Assembly: GCA_963693315.1 (NCBI GenBank)
Contig: OY856188.1
Coordinates: 160,188,718 to 160,252,717, forward strand
Origin: Diogma glabrata
Taxonomy: Eukaryota > Arthropoda > Insecta > Diptera > Cylindrotomidae
Length of the DNA stretch: 64,000 nucleotides
Direction of reading: 5' to 3'
The first letter of the stretch is position 1; every line of letters starts with the position of its first letter. The position numbers and the translations under genes were made by a program. Of this stretch, positions 52,949 to 63,258 are shown one piece after another. The notes below the pieces were generated by a model. That model was not told the origin of the DNA, did not search any database, and worked only from the letters and a program-made list of their open reading frames with translations.

Positions 52949-55900
52949 AATCATCTGAGACCAAATTCGATTTATCTCCTGATCCCTCGGTTGTGTCATC
53001 TACCACTCCCACTAACCTATTTGTACCCGATACACGGTCGAACCGAACCTCAACTTCCAATCTGATAGAACACCCGTTAATTACTACTTCGGTTACATTA
53101 GTACCCACTCATGATACTAATGTGAAATTATTGAAACGAACCCCCGATCATACTGAACCGCCTCCATTATGGACCAAAATCAAATCGTTCCAACAACGAT
53201 TGAACGAATACCTGAAAATACGCGCAACCATATTTGTCGATTCATTATCCTCTTTGAAACTTCCATCGCGCTCTGCGCTCCGTTCTCGTATTTATTGGCA
53301 ACAACGACATCTGTTTAAATCCAAAACCATTTCCTCTATTGTGAAATTGGACAACGATGTGAGATCTTATGCCACAGTGTCAATATTGGGTAAACAACAT
53401 ACTGGACTGTTGGATAGTGGAGCGTCTTTGACTGTAATTGGTGGTGATTTTGCTAAAGAAATCGTACAGACTCCAGACCTTCTGACTTATTCGTCTGCCG
53501 TAGTTCGTACTGCCGATGGCCAAAGACAGAAGATCTTGGGGTTTGTAAAAACAAAGATTTCATTTATGAACCAAGTCAGAACCCTGGACGTCTTCATTAT
53601 CCCGTCTTTGACTCAAAATCTATATCTAGGTATAGATTTCTTTAACGCTTTTGGTTTGTTTAACCCGATATTTAACTTACCTACATTTTCGACTACGGAG
53701 TCAGGAATTTCAGAATTGTCTATGGACAATCAAACACGTCTACAAAACACTATTCAGCTTCTACCATCATTTTCAAAAATGGGTCTGGGTCGAACACATT
53801 TGTTGGAACACGTTATTGATGTGGGGACTGCAGCTCCCATCAAGCAACGACACTATCCAATATCGCCCGCCATTGAGAAACTGATGGGAGAAGAACTGGA
53901 TAGGATGTTGTCTCTGGGTATTATAGAGGTTTCAAACAGCCCATGGTCAAGTCCGGTGGTCTTAATTCGCAAACCTGGGAAGAATCGTCTTTGTTTGGAT
54001 AGTAGAAAGGTCAATACAGTTACTAAGAAGGATGCTTACCCCCTTCCACAGATAGATGGGATCTTGAGTCGTCTGCCACAAAGTAATTTCATTTCCAGTT
54101 TGGATCTGAAAGACGCTTTCTGGCAGATACCGTTAGAAAAACACTCCCGAGAGAAAACTGCTTTTACGGTCCCAGGGCGGCCATTGTATCAGTTCGTAAG
54201 AATGCCTTTCGGACTGTGCAATGCGCCGCAAACAATGACCAAATTGATGGACCAAGTAATTCCTCCACATCTCAAGTCGTGCGTCTTCGTATACTTGGAT
54301 GATCTTCTAATAGTTACAGATACCTTTGAGGCCCATCTGAAACTGTTAGAAGATATCTCCCAGTGTCTTAGACGTGCGAACTTGACGATAAACGTGGAAA
54401 AAAGTAAGTTTCTCTTGCCGGATGTAAAATATTTGGGATATGTTGTGGGAGGTGGTACGTTGAAAATTGATCCTGATAAAACTCTAGCTATTTCCGAATT
54501 TCCTACACCGCGTACGTCCAAACAGATTCGACGTTTCCTGGGTATGGCGGGTTATTATCGCCGTTTTATATCTGATTTCTCTGCTATGTCCTCTCCAATA
54601 TCAGATTTGTTGAAGAAAAATTCTAATAAATTCGTATGGACACCCGAAGCTGAAATAGCATTTGTAAACCTCAAAAATGCTCTCATCTCAGCACCAGTCC
54701 TCATAAACCCCGACTATACTAAACCCTTTACTCTCCAGTGCGACGCTAGCAACGACGGTATAGGTTGTGTATTAATGCAGTGTGACATGGACGGTATGGA
54801 ACATCCCATAGCGTACATGTCCAAAAAGCTAAATTCTGCGCAGCGCAATTACTCCACTAGTGAGAAAGAGTGTCTAGCCGCCGTACTGGGGGTAAAGAAG
54901 TTTAGAGCGTATGTCGAGGGTCAGGCCTTTAAGATCATAACTGACCATGCTTCATTAAAATGGTTAATGCAACAAAAAGACCTTTCTGGTCGATTGGCTC
55001 GTTGGAGCCTGAAATTGCAGGGTTACGTCTTTGATATTGAGTACCGAAAAGGAAAATTAAATACTGTTCCTGACACTCTATCAAGACGTGACTCTGTCGA
55101 TATCATTTCTGAACTATGTCCAGTGCCTGAATTAGATCTTAATTCCCCTTTCTTCAACACTTCTCGATATTTGGAGTTGGTAAATCTGGTTACCGAAGCA
55201 GACGGTACATTGCCTGATCTGAAAGTAATTTCTGGTCGGGTTTATAAACGATTGGCTTGTTTGGATCTTGACATTCCTTCAGAGGGTGAGGTCTGGAAAT
55301 TGTGGTTACCTGAGGAATACACTGACGAGTGTATTGCAAGGGCCCACAATCCTCCTACCTCATCTCATGGAGGTCTAGCAAAAACCTTGTTTAACATTCG
55401 TAAATTTTACTATTGGCCTCGTATGTATACCCAGGTTAAATCGTACATCGGAAATTGTAAGACCTGCAAAGAAATCAAAGCGACTAATGTTCCACTTCGT
55501 GCTCCCATGGTTTCTCAGATGAAAACAGAACGAATTGGTCAGCGATTGTATATCGATATTCTTGGCCCTTATCCTCGTTCAAAGGCCGGGAATATCGCTA
55601 TTCTTGTAATATTAGATCATGTTACTAAATATCCATTTTTATTTCCTTTACGGAAATTAACTGCTGAACCAATTTGTCATCTATTGGCTACCAATGTCTT
55701 TCACGTATTTGGATGTCCAGAGGTAGTAGTGTCCGATAATGGGACCCAATTCAAATCTAAATTGTTTGAAGACTTCTTGGCGAAGCACGGAGTGAAACAT
55801 ACATTACTAGCGTTATATTCACCTCAAGCTAACGCTTCGGAACGGGTAAATAGAAGTGTTTTATCTGGTATTAGAGCCTATTTAAAGGAGGAACATTCTA

Positions 55901-56370
55901 AATGGGATCTGCACTTGAGCGAGATCGCTTGTGCACTACGTTGTTCCCTGCATCAGACACTTAAATGTTCCCCATATTACGCAATGTTTGGAATACCTAT
56001 GGTGACTCATGGTTCGTCATATGAACTGCTGAGACGATTGAATAGTCTTCATGATCCAGGTGAAACGATTCTGCGACCTGATTATCTTAATAAGATTCGA
56101 ATTCGAATTCTTGATTTAACTGCCGAAGCATTTGTCAAAAGTGCCGAAAGATACAATTTACGAGCTCGATTAACTTTGTTTAAACCAGGGGATACGGTGT
56201 TCCGAAGGAATTTTATTTTGAGTGACGCCGGTAAGAAATTATCGGCTAAACTGGCACAGAAGTTTATTGAAGCCAGAGTAATAAGGTTGGTAGGTAGCGC
56301 TGCTTACGAACTGGAGGACCTGGCTTCTAAACGTAGAGGTGTTTACCATTCCAAGGACATTCGTGCCTAA
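52882..56370 (+). CDS. pol: Pol: protease, reverse transcriptase, RNase H, integrase
   Basis: Intact ORF of about 1160 codons in the -1 frame to gag; no ATG is needed if made by frameshift near 52900. Using the first sense codon at 52882 as residue 1: aspartic protease DSGAS (178-182) and LGIDF (249-253); RT with SLDLKDAFWQIPL (Asp408), FGLCNAP (443-449) and YLDD (471-474); RNase H QCDAS (Asp621), then SEKECLA and TDHASLKWL; integrase zinc site His822, His829, Cys859, Cys862; catalytic core Asp892 (YIDILGP), Asp952 (VSDNGTQF) and Glu987 (ASERVN), 35 residues apart. All catalytic residues are present. The stop at 56370 is followed by 783 bp without an env. Confidence 0.95.
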   Translation: MSGKPKGGPESQHLFSLPGPVLESSETKFDLSPDPSVVSSTTPTNLFVPDTRSNRTSTSNLIEHPLITTSVTLVPTHDTNVKLLKRTPDHTEPPPLWTKIKSFQQRLNEYLKIRATIFVDSLSSLKLPSRSALRSRIYWQQRHLFKSKTISSIVKLDNDVRSYATVSILGKQHTGLLDSGASLTVIGGDFAKEIVQTPDLLTYSSAVVRTADGQRQKILGFVKTKISFMNQVRTLDVFIIPSLTQNLYLGIDFFNAFGLFNPIFNLPTFSTTESGISELSMDNQTRLQNTIQLLPSFSKMGLGRTHLLEHVIDVGTAAPIKQRHYPISPAIEKLMGEELDRMLSLGIIEVSNSPWSSPVVLIRKPGKNRLCLDSRKVNTVTKKDAYPLPQIDGILSRLPQSNFISSLDLKDAFWQIPLEKHSREKTAFTVPGRPLYQFVRMPFGLCNAPQTMTKLMDQVIPPHLKSCVFVYLDDLLIVTDTFEAHLKLLEDISQCLRRANLTINVEKSKFLLPDVKYLGYVVGGGTLKIDPDKTLAISEFPTPRTSKQIRRFLGMAGYYRRFISDFSAMSSPISDLLKKNSNKFVWTPEAEIAFVNLKNALISAPVLINPDYTKPFTLQCDASNDGIGCVLMQCDMDGMEHPIAYMSKKLNSAQRNYSTSEKECLAAVLGVKKFRAYVEGQAFKIITDHASLKWLMQQKDLSGRLARWSLKLQGYVFDIEYRKGKLNTVPDTLSRRDSVDIISELCPVPELDLNSPFFNTSRYLELVNLVTEADGTLPDLKVISGRVYKRLACLDLDIPSEGEVWKLWLPEEYTDECIARAHNPPTSSHGGLAKTLFNIRKFYYWPRMYTQVKSYIGNCKTCKEIKATNVPLRAPMVSQMKTERIGQRLYIDILGPYPRSKAGNIAILVILDHVTKYPFLFPLRKLTAEPICHLLATNVFHVFGCPEVVVSDNGTQFKSKLFEDFLAKHGVKHTLLALYSPQANASERVNRSVLSGIRAYLKEEHSKWDLHLSEIACALRCSLHQTLKCSPYYAMFGIPMVTHGSSYELLRRLNSLHDPGETILRPDYLNKIRIRILDLTAEAFVKSAERYNLRARLTLFKPGDTVFRRNFILSDAGKKLSAKLAQKFIEARVIRLVGSAAYELEDLASKRRGVYHSKDIRA
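52900..52906 (+). promoter_or_regulatory. Candidate -1 frameshift heptamer
   Basis: G GGG GGC in the gag frame (codons agg ggg ggc at 52898-52906) fits the X XXY YYZ slippery rule. It lies inside the gag/pol overlap and moves ribosomes into the pol frame. Confidence 0.65.
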
Positions 56371-57153
56371 TATCGGTGATAACTTCTTTTGTCACTATGT
56401 TAGTAACTTTCGCTTGTGTTTTACCGCCATTGTAAGTCAAGAGTATCGACGACCATATGAGGGTAGTTTCGTCTTGAACTCACAGTTCAGTAAGCGTGTA
56501 TCAGCTGTGGTGTTCGGGTCTTGTTTCAAAATTTTTTTTCTGTTTTGACTATTTATAAGTGTAAATTCCGTGATTGAACGTATTTGAATTTGGTTCAGTT
56601 GGTTACCTTGAATCTATATGAACAACCTTCCGAGTCACTTGGACGGAAGCGTACAACAGTGTGGCCCGGCTAGCTCAGTCGGTATAGCATGAGACTCGTG
56701 TTAGTTCAGGTGTGGGTTGCGAGCCTGCATAACGTAAAAACGGAGTTGTGCCGGATGTTTCATTATTTCAAAAGAAGTCGGTCCTACGGTGTTTTTCCTT
56801 TCGGTCTGTAGCAGATTGAATCAATTTTTTTTGTGACTTTAGAGTCTCGGGAACCCCAGATCTGCCCGAAATTGGGTCTGGAAGATTTTAGTTATCCACC
56901 GCTTGCAATAGAGTAGAATACTGATTTTATCGATACCCCTCCCAAAAGTTTTTTTTTGCATATTCTTAGATACTTTGTTACTTTGTTTCTGCTAAGACTG
57001 AGTTTGTAATACTGATCGCATTGATTGCTAATCTGTGGTACGTCGAGGTGCTTCACCAAGCTAATATGTATATACAAGGTCTATTGGCGACCAGCCTATG
57101 CCTTTTTTCAACTTCTTTTTGGTCGTAGGTGCTCGTCCAAAAAGCACTTGCTC
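56371..57153 (+). other. Region between pol and 3' LTR
   Basis: No env or accessory gene. Holds a tRNA-Lys-like sequence (56664-56736) and a region similar to the leader (56840-56935). The last 40 bases before the LTR are mixed (ctcgtccaaaaagcacttgctc) and not a normal polypurine tract. Confidence 0.6.
56664..56736 (+). ncRNA. tRNA-Lys(CUU)-like sequence, degenerate
   Basis: The first 34 bases (gcccggctagctcagtcggt, then atagcatgagactc) match the 5' half of animal tRNA-Lys(CUU) with a single change in the D stem (GAGC to tAGC). The anticodon loop reads cgtgt rather than tcttaa, the anticodon 3' stem no longer pairs, the T arm (gggttgcgagcc) has an extra G, and the acceptor 3' strand does not pair with gcccggc. 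A-box-like tagctcagtcgg and a broken B box are visible. It is a tRNA relic or mimic, not a working tRNA gene. It matches the same tRNA that primes this element. Confidence 0.65.
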
Positions 57154-60100
57154 TGTAATGGATAGTCTGGGCTAATGTCTGAACCCAGTATATTATAGTC
57201 TCAGATTTATTGGTTTTCATTTTTTTTTATTCACCTGTACCGCGCGTAATAGTTTCCCATCCATTCACCTTCAATAGCCGTATTTTTATAGTCCCCGTAA
57301 CCCGTAGTTCCTTATTTTTCCTAGACCCCATTTAAATTTTCAATAGTTGGACCGACCATATGTGAGAAAACCAAAAGATTTTTGCACTGATTACGCTGGT
57401 TTGATATGTTAATTAATCTAATATAAGATTGGTTGGTTTTAATTAATTAATAATTATCTTTAAAGATCATCCATATTTTTATTTTACAACACCCTAAAAA
57501 TGACGTGCGCTATGGTTACATTCAATATACTATTAAAGTTTGAATTCTCTAAACATCAACCGTAATTAAACAACTAACTTTTTTTGAACCCTAAGTCGGC
57601 TGTGCGTATTTTTCCAGTCATCAACATTCAACGATTTAATATCTCGTTTTTGTTAAACATTCTATTGTCTTATTTTCTTTCAAAATGATTTTTCCGTTTC
57701 ACTATAATGTGATTCTGGATTATAGTTTTGCATTTGATTCATTTTGAATTCAATGGTGAATGTTGTTGATGTGTCGGAAATATTTTGTGTTACAACCTTG
57801 TCGTTGTGCAATAGTATCAAATAACGAACGGTTTTGTGTAATTTTGAAAAATTCCCAACAATTGAAAACTTGATGGAAATTAATTTCCAAAACACCGTAT
57901 TCGAGTTTTTTCGAGGCAAAAATTTTTGGCTATATAATACGGCTCTGTCAATTATTAAAATCTCTTAGTTTATTACATTTGCGTGGTGATGGTTATGGTC
58001 ACATAGTCATTCCGTCCGGTTGACTTTCAAAAATCATAGTGCAAGTTATTTGTGAGTTTAAATTTAAAACAAAAAAAAATTTTATATGTTGTGTGCCGTT
58101 CTGACTCATACAAAGAAAAAAAAATTAATGAATTTGTAAAATTGTTAACGCAAAAAAAAATCTTTATATGTTTGTGTTGTGCCCACTATAATAATGTGCC
58201 GTAAAATCAACAAGCAAAAAAAATTGCATTAAATCTACGTAGTACAAAATATTATAATCAATATTAAATTTGGTGAGTGCCAATATTTCCATTAGTTGAA
58301 TTTGTTTGTATTTAGTATCACTGAGTTAGTCCAATTTAGTCAAAAATTTATATGTGCAAGTTAAAACAAATTGATATGTTTTGTGACGTAACGAAAACTG
58401 TACGCGCGCTATCATCCTAATGTTAATTATTTTTGACATAAATGTTTTAGTGATAATTAAATGGAATTATTGTGACTAACTATTAAAATATATATTTTTT
58501 TGTGGAATATATTTTGTATCCACGTATTTCTCTTAAAATTTAAGTAGAACAATTGTTTGTACTAATTAAAAGTTTTTAACTCAGTTGAATGAGTCCTATT
58601 TTTTTGTAAAACTTAAATTATTTCGACTGCCGAAGATTTAAGAAGGTACGATAAATATTATAAATTCGAACTACTATATTATGTAAAAGAAAGATGTATC
58701 TTATTTATTAGTTGTGTATTTGTTTAAATAGACAATCGAATTGTAACAAAATATGATTACAGTTATTATGCTAAATGAACGTATGCTGTATTTTATTTTC
58801 TATTGAACGTCGTGGAATTTGATAACTTGTGTTATGATAACATAAAAAAAAATGGTTTATTTTTATTTGTGATTCTGAAATTTACCAAATTTAAATGGCA
58901 GTACTATTTTGAAGTTGGATGTTGATGTGAGTAAATTAATAATATGATGCAAGATCCAAATTATAAAAAAGGCCGGAATATGACGTCCTTCAACGATGAG
59001 GCCACAATATCATCATCCGCCGTATCAATATTTTGGCGGTTACTACTGTAGGTTAGTGCAACTCAGCATTGGCATCAGGTTTTTGGCTGTTGCTATCGTC
59101 TATTATACCTGTTTCGACACACCAATAATACAAACTTTTCATTTAATTACTGCCGTATCGCTTCATTATCATTGTTACAACTTGGTTACAGTTATACTTC
59201 AACGAATAATTTAACGGGTGTGGTTACAATTGATTACCTTTGGGATTTCAACGCATACGTCAACCATTACTTTTGCCGTATTGCTTCCTTATCATTGCTA
59301 CAAAGTTGTTACAGTTATGCTTCAACGAATGGTTTGGCTAGTGTTGGTACAATTTGTCACATTTTTTTTGGGATTTCAACGCATACGTCAACCATTACTT
59401 TTGCCGTATTGCTTCACTATCATTGTTACAAAATTATTCCAGTTATCCTGCACGTATAGTTTAACTAGTGTTGGTACAATTTGTCACATTGTTTGGATTT
59501 CAACGCATACGTCAACAATTATTCTTTTTGCCGTATTGCTTCACTATCATTGATACAAAATTATTACAGATATACTGCAACGAATAGTTTAACTGGTGTT
59601 GGTGCCATTTACTACAAGTTTTGGATTTCAACGCATACGTCAACAATTATGTTTTGCCGTATTGCGTTCCCATCATTGATACAAATTGTCACCGTTCGAT
59701 TTCAATAAATGGTTTGGCTAGTGTTGGTACACTTATTTTTGATTTCAACGCATCCTGCCACAACTACATTTCAACGCATTCGGCTTAATTGATTGCAAGT
59801 TTATTTAACGTTTCTATGTACCATTTTTTTTTTTTTCTCACAACGTTATCATTGTGTTCAACGTTTTATTCAACAAAATCCTTCAACGCTGATGCTTGCA
59901 AGTTTACGGAATGGTTCTACTTGTCATTTGCTGCAACAACGTCATCCATTAACGTTTCTACGTCACGTTTTATTTAATAGAATTGTTTGCTGATTGCCAG
60001 TTTATTTAACATTTCTACACAACCATTTATTCATTGTTTATAAGAACCACATTATATAACGCTGCTGACTGCCAGTTTATGGAATGTTCCTACGGGTCAG

Positions 60101-61305
60101 TCACTGCAACAACGATATCAATTAACGTTTCTACGTAACGTTTATTCAATAAAATTGTTTAATGATTGCAAATTTATTTAACATTTCTACACAACCATTT
60201 ATTCATTGTTTATAAGAACAACATTATATAACGCTGCTGACTGCCAGTTTATGGAATGTTCCTACGGGTCATTCACTGCAACAACGATATCAATTAACGT
60301 TTCTACGTAACGTTTATTCAATAAAATTGTTTAATGATTGCAAATTTATTCAACATTTCTACACAACCATTTATTCATTGTTTATAAGAACAACATTACT
60401 TACCGCTGATGATTGCTAGTTTATTGAACGTTTCTACTCATCATTTTTATTCAACAATATTATCGGTTAACGTTTCTAATTAACGTTTCATTCAACAAAA
60501 TTACTTACCGCTGATGATTGCTAGTTTATTGAACGTTTCTACTCATCATATTTATTCAACAATGTTATCATTTAACGTTTCTAATTAACGTTTTACTCAA
60601 CAACATTACTTACCGCTGATGATTACTAGTTTATTGAATGTTTCTACTCATCATTTTTCTTCAACAATATTATCATTTAACGTTTCTAATTAACGTTTTA
60701 TTCAACAACATTACTTACCGCTGATGATTACTAGTTTATTGATCGTTTCTACTCATCATTTTTCTTCAACAATATTATCAGATAACGTTTCTAATCAACG
60801 CTTTATCCATCGAAATTCTCCAACGTGACCAGCGTACCAATGGAAGGCTGATGGAATCGGAATAGGAGGTCAGGAATTAATCGTGGGGTGAGTACACTCA
60901 GTTTGTTTTTTTTTATTTTTTTTTAATTAAGGTGGGGGGGTGTGAATGGGTGTAAAAGGGCGTGTCAGAGATTGAATCGGGACATGCTAGTCGTCGAATG
61001 TGTGGGTGAATGTGTGACGTGTGAGTGTGTGGGCGTCTGAGAGTGAATGTAGGGGTTGGGCGTGGTGATCGTGGATCTTTCGCCCATGGCGTCGCCAGAG
61101 TCTCCATTTTTCCACTTGTATTTCTTTCCATTTCTGCAGATCTTCGTAAATAGCGTACATTTCTGTATTTGTGCTGAAGTAGCAGGTATTACTCTATCAA
61201 ACCCGCGATGGCTGAGTCTTAGTCGTGATGGCTTTAAACTACTCAAGGTACGCTTCCTGCTATGCCACTCTCATTGGTTCGCCACTGAGAAAGCGCTTCA
61301 TTACA
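57154..61305 (+). repeat. 3' LTR of the 16.3-kb element
   Basis: 4152 bp, near-identical to 44961-49113 (offset 12193, then 12192 after a one-base T-run difference). Ends CATTACA, then CAGA. Confidence 0.92.
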
Positions 61306-61309
61306 CAGA

Positions 61310-61877
61310 ATGGGTTAATTTACTCATTCATGAATTAAAGGTTAACTCATTTATTTCAATATTTTACTTGTATTGCAAATTGTATTGCATAAATTAATGT
61401 AAATTAAATTTGTTATACAAATGTTTGCATTAATGAATTAAAAAGAGGAGTGGCCTATTGATTTCTAGAAACTACAGTGAGTACCAGAAGATTCGGCTTA
61501 TTTGTTTTTGAATATAAATAAGCGAACAAAATATCAGATAGTCAGTTTTAATTTGGCAATTAAAAGTGTTTAAAAATATTCGCAAGTATAAGGAATAATC
61601 GGTGGCACTTGAGCCTGGGTACTAATAGTAAAATAATTTGAACTTAGTGGAATAGTAAATACAGATTTTACGATTCCGAATATTATTGATTCAAATTGTG
61701 GAAAAGCGGTGAAGTTTATCGTACATAAATTGGAGACCCTGGAATTTATTGTAAGGAAAAACGGAAGCTGCTGTAATTTGTTGACAAATAAAGTTTGAGA
61801 TTCTGTTAACCAAAGATCCGTCTTTTTACTGTCGTATTTGCTCAATAATCGAAAAGAACCAACGAAGAGTCGTTACA
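61310..61877 (+). repeat. Outer gypsy 5' LTR, remainder
   Basis: Continues the LTR interrupted at 44960. Contains a TATA-like gaatataaataagc (about 61510-61523), AATAAA (61788-61793), and ends cgttaca. The 3' LTR is outside the window, so the boundary rests on TGTAA/TTACA symmetry and the adjacent primer site. Confidence 0.65.
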
Positions 61878-61878
61878 G

Positions 61879-61896
61879 TGGTGTCAGAAGTTGGAT
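61879..61896 (+). promoter_or_regulatory. Primer-binding site, tRNA-Leu-like
   Basis: TGGTGTCAGAAGTTGGAT, one base after the LTR end. Resembles the complement of a tRNA-Leu 3' end with a probable G-to-T change. The tRNA identity is from memory. Confidence 0.5.
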
Positions 61897-61906
61897 TATT
61901 GAAACA

Positions 61907-63258
61907 ATGGTCAAGACAGTAAATATTAGTGATCTCAGCCAGACCCAGCTGAAGGATGAGTTGAAGAAAAGGAATGCTCCAATCCATGGAACGAAGGCAG
62001 AACTTGCATTTCGGCTGCGTAAAGTTTTAGAAGAAGCAGGCCAAAGCACAGAGGTCATAGAAGTAGAGCCAGAGGAAGCTCCGGTCCAGAATGCCCCAGC
62101 AATTGATCCGATGATGATGTTGATGAAAGAAATGATGGCACAGCAACAACAACAATTTGCTGATATGATTGCCAAACAAGGAAACAATCTGATGGCCCGA
62201 CAAGAGAAACTGGCAGCAGAACAAAAGTAGAGCAACAACAACAACTTGCTGATATGATGGCTCGACAAGAGAAACAGGCAGCAGAACAAAAAGTTCTAGC
62301 AGCAGAACAAAAAGTAGAGCAGCGACAACAATTTGCTGATATGATGGCAAAGCAAGAAAGTCTACGTGAAGTAATCGAGTCACGTATATCCAGTGCAGAG
62401 GGTAAAATCAACAACATGGAAAGGGAAGGGAGCTGCGGAAAGTTACCGAAGAACATGAAGAGAAATTACGCAATCTTTCGAGTGAATTCCGTCAAGAAAT
62501 AGCACAATTGAAGTCAGGTAACATGACCATTCCATCAACTACTTCAGCTCCAGCTAGAGTGAAAATACCCGCATTTGATGGATCTACATCGTATCAGATA
62601 TTTAAGATGCAATTTGAGATAGCAACAACTGGGGTTGGTCACCAGCAAAAATCAAATGCGCTTATATTGGCATTGCAGGGACCTGCTGCTGAAATTTTGC
62701 AGACATTATCGGCGACAGAGCGTGATTACAGCAAGCTAATGGAGGCCTTGGAAGTAAGATATGGGGAAAGTCATATGCAAGCTCTCCATCGCATGCAGCT
62801 CAAAACACGAAAACAGGGAGTCAGCGAAACTTTGCAAGAATTAGAGGCTGACATTGTGAGACTTGTTAATCTGTCATATCCGAACTATAACGCTGAACAC
62901 CGAGACGACATTCATCAATGCTCTTCGAGATATGCAAATGAGAAATCAGCTGTATCTAAGCGGGAAGAAATTACCTGCGGAAGTCTTAGCATTGGCCCTA
63001 CAAATGGAAGCTGGAAAAAGAGCGTATGGCTCAGATAGAGTACGTCAGATGGAAGTTGCTCAAGAACCTCTAAAAGCAGCGCTTGAGGAAGTGATCATGC
63101 GTGTCAAAAGTCTGGGAGATAAGCCTGAGCGAAATCAACGAAGTAGATCTAGCAGAGTAAGATGCTGGAACTGTGGAAAGTTGGGGCACATCCGAAGAGA
63201 ATGTAAATGGGAGCCACACCCGGAAGACAGAGGCCGCGTTCCGGATTCGGGAAACTAG
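61907..63258 (+). pseudogene. gag: Outer gypsy gag with N-terminal SAP domain
   Basis: ATG 61907 opens MVKTVNISDLSQTQLKDELK with a following NAPIHGTKAELAFRLRKVL, a SAP DNA-binding motif, then Gln-rich coiled coil with internal repeats (MMARQEKQAAEQK-type), a Retrotrans_gag-like region (62560-62900) and a CCHC knuckle (CWNCGKLGHIRREC, about 63162-63203). Frameshifts: near 62223 (an A run of four where the parallel repeats have five), near 62420-62430, and near 62905. The reading frame is therefore broken at least three times, so this copy is dead. Confidence 0.78.

Larger units (their letters stand above)
44961..61305 (+). mobile_element. Young 16.3-kb Ty3/gypsy element with 4.15-kb LTRs
   Basis: LTRs 44961-49113 and 57154-61305 (4153 and 4152 bp) start TGTAATG and end CATTACA, a 7-bp inverted repeat. 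The target-site duplication is CAGA (44957-44960, 61306-61309). I see only two differences between the LTRs: an A/C change at 47235/59428 and one base in a T run near 48720/60913. The insertion is therefore very recent. The 8040-bp interior has a tRNA-Lys primer site, leader, gag, pol in a -1 frame, and no env. Order (protease, RT, RNase H, integrase) is Ty3/gypsy. Very long LTRs and a tRNA-Lys PBS point to the Osvaldo/Ulysses/Woot group (inference). No clear polypurine tract precedes the 3' LTR. Confidence 0.93.

Noticed and set aside
56664..56736. Functional tRNA-Lys gene
   Set aside because: The anticodon loop, anticodon stem, T arm and acceptor 3' strand are broken.
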